Assembly: GCA_913062845.1 (NCBI GenBank)
Contig: CAJXVZ010000004.1
Location: 1 to 64,000 of the forward strand
Source of the DNA: an uncultured Psychroflexus sp.
GTDB lineage: Bacteria; Bacteroidota; Bacteroidia; Flavobacteriales; Flavobacteriaceae
DNA length: 64,000 bases
Direction of reading: 5' to 3'
Made by a program: the position numbers and the translations under genes. The notes under the pieces are model-generated. The model ran no database searches and was not told the origin of the DNA. It saw only the letters and a program-made list of their open reading frames with translations. Shown piece after piece: positions 63,411-64,000 of this stretch (the first letter of the stretch is position 1; each line of letters begins with the position of its first letter).

Positions 63411-64000
63411 ATGAACTTTTCATTAGATATTAAAAACTGCAATCGTATCATAAATACAATTGCAGTTTTTTTGTTTAGCACCATACTTTTCAGTTGTGGA
63501 TCATCAAGGATTGGCGATAATAATTTATACGAAATCAATTTTTTGGATGAGTATATTCTTGAAAATGGAATACAATTCAAAGGGCAGGAGATTGGTGGAT
63601 TATCCGGAATAGATTACAACGGTGAAAATTTCATTCTTGTTTCTGACCATTCTAAAAGACCTTTCATTTACTTTGTCGATATCAGCTTAAAAGGTAATAG
63701 TATTGACAATATCCAATTCAAAAAATCTGTCCCGATAAGCTGTGATGATATAATTGGTTTTGATACTGAAAGTGTACGGTTCAATCCTGTTAATGAAAAT
63801 TTTTTACTTGCCGGAGAAGGAAATATAAATAAATTTCAAGATCCTGTAATTTTTGAAGTGAATGCTGAGGGCAGTTGCTCAAGAATATATGATTTACCTG
63901 ATCATTTTGAGGCCAAAGCGATAGATGGCCCTAGGTCCAATGGTGTTTTTGAAGGTTTGACTGTCGACTATAAGCAAACAGGTTTTTGGGTAATTAATGA
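63411..64000 (+). CDS. Phytase-like esterase lipoprotein (C-terminus cut by window edge)
   Basis: The gene starts at the ATG directly after the upstream stop codon and runs off the right edge (196 complete codons visible). A lipoprotein signal with lipobox LFSC (Cys29) is followed by GQEIGGLSGIDYNGENFILVSDHSK and, later, GVFEGLTVDY, the pattern of the esterase-like activity of phytase family, a beta-propeller fold. The substrate is unknown; phytate hydrolysis is not implied. The codons for residues 8-21 also form a terminator-like hairpin. Confidence 0.8.
   Translation, partial: MNFSLDIKNCNRIINTIAVFLFSTILFSCGSSRIGDNNLYEINFLDEYILENGIQFKGQEIGGLSGIDYNGENFILVSDHSKRPFIYFVDISLKGNSIDNIQFKKSVPISCDDIIGFDTESVRFNPVNENFLLAGEGNINKFQDPVIFEVNAEGSCSRIYDLPDHFEAKAIDGPRSNGVFEGLTVDYKQTGFWVIN
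63432..63472 (+). terminator. Terminator-like hairpin inside the next gene's signal-peptide codons
   Basis: AAAAACTGCAAT (63432-63443) pairs perfectly with ATTGCAGTTTTT (63459-63470), loop 15 nt, and the right arm runs into a T-run. It lies 22 bp after the PPIase stop codon but inside the coding region that begins at 63411. Confidence 0.7.

Overview
The window is AT-rich chromosomal DNA from a member of the Bacteroidota, most likely a gliding marine-type flavobacterium (class Flavobacteriia). The evidence is consistent: a gldI gliding lipoprotein gene, two giant secreted proteins ending in type IX secretion (T9SS/Por) sorting domains, Bacteroidota-type promoters (TAnnTTTG at -7), and the flavobacterial gene block dapA-bamD-rpoZ-coaBC-DUF4835-recN. 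SulP, patatin/BamA-fusion and TonB-dependent receptor genes of Bacteroidota type add to this. No rRNA, tRNA, CRISPR array, integrase or transposase was seen.

Layout. 1-2000: a truncated DUF2891 lipoprotein gene, then an AAA ATPase/DUF4143 gene that sits exactly between two 62-bp direct repeats; this looks like a small mobile or self-contained cassette. 2100-7500: SulP transporter, flavodoxin-reductase-like protein, a repeat-filled 578-bp spacer, ComM/YifB ATPase and two rhodaneses. 7600-10100: tyrosine catabolism (4-hydroxyphenylpyruvate dioxygenase and homogentisate dioxygenase) separated by a duplicated intergenic repeat module. 10300-14900: a patatin-BamA fusion coupled to uvrC, and a small secreted protein. 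15000-19800: the fabH-accB-accC fatty-acid initiation operon with a 16-bp palindrome at its promoter and a strong terminator, then an ALDH7-type semialdehyde dehydrogenase. 19900-26400: a long plus-strand housekeeping block (DUF6913, dapA, bamD, rpoZ, coaBC, DUF4835, recN). 26700-27500: fabI. 27600-42900: two adjacent giant modular T9SS proteins (2312 and 2706 aa), each with its own terminator. 43000-47900: glycosyltransferase, YbbR/CdaR-like protein, coaE, and a histidine kinase/response regulator pair. 48000-51030 (minus): exonuclease/GIY-YIG fusion, potassium channel with a zinc ribbon, and miaA, joined by 4-bp overlaps; the exonuclease seems to start at a non-AUG codon. 51100-58300 (minus): PLP-binding protein, DUF1015, hydroxyacyl-CoA dehydrogenase, Gfo/Idh/MocA oxidoreductase, small helical protein, thioredoxin and a TonB-dependent receptor. 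58400-64000 (plus): pcm, a 5'-nucleotidase split into two genes in reverse domain order, nrnA-type DHH phosphoesterase, gldI, a cyclophilin-FKBP fusion, and a truncated phytase-like esterase lipoprotein.

The best candidate for something undescribed is the ATPase cassette at 674-1982. The gene encodes an ATPase plus a nuclease-like C-terminal motif. Each flanking repeat carries three copies of the half-site GAAGCAATTTAGC, two of which form a 24-bp near-perfect palindrome. Next are the probable AUU/AUC start of the exonuclease/GIY-YIG gene, candidate operators at fabH and at the ALDH/DUF6913 divergent promoter, a terminator hairpin lying inside the signal-peptide codons of the next gene, and several dispersed intergenic repeat families.
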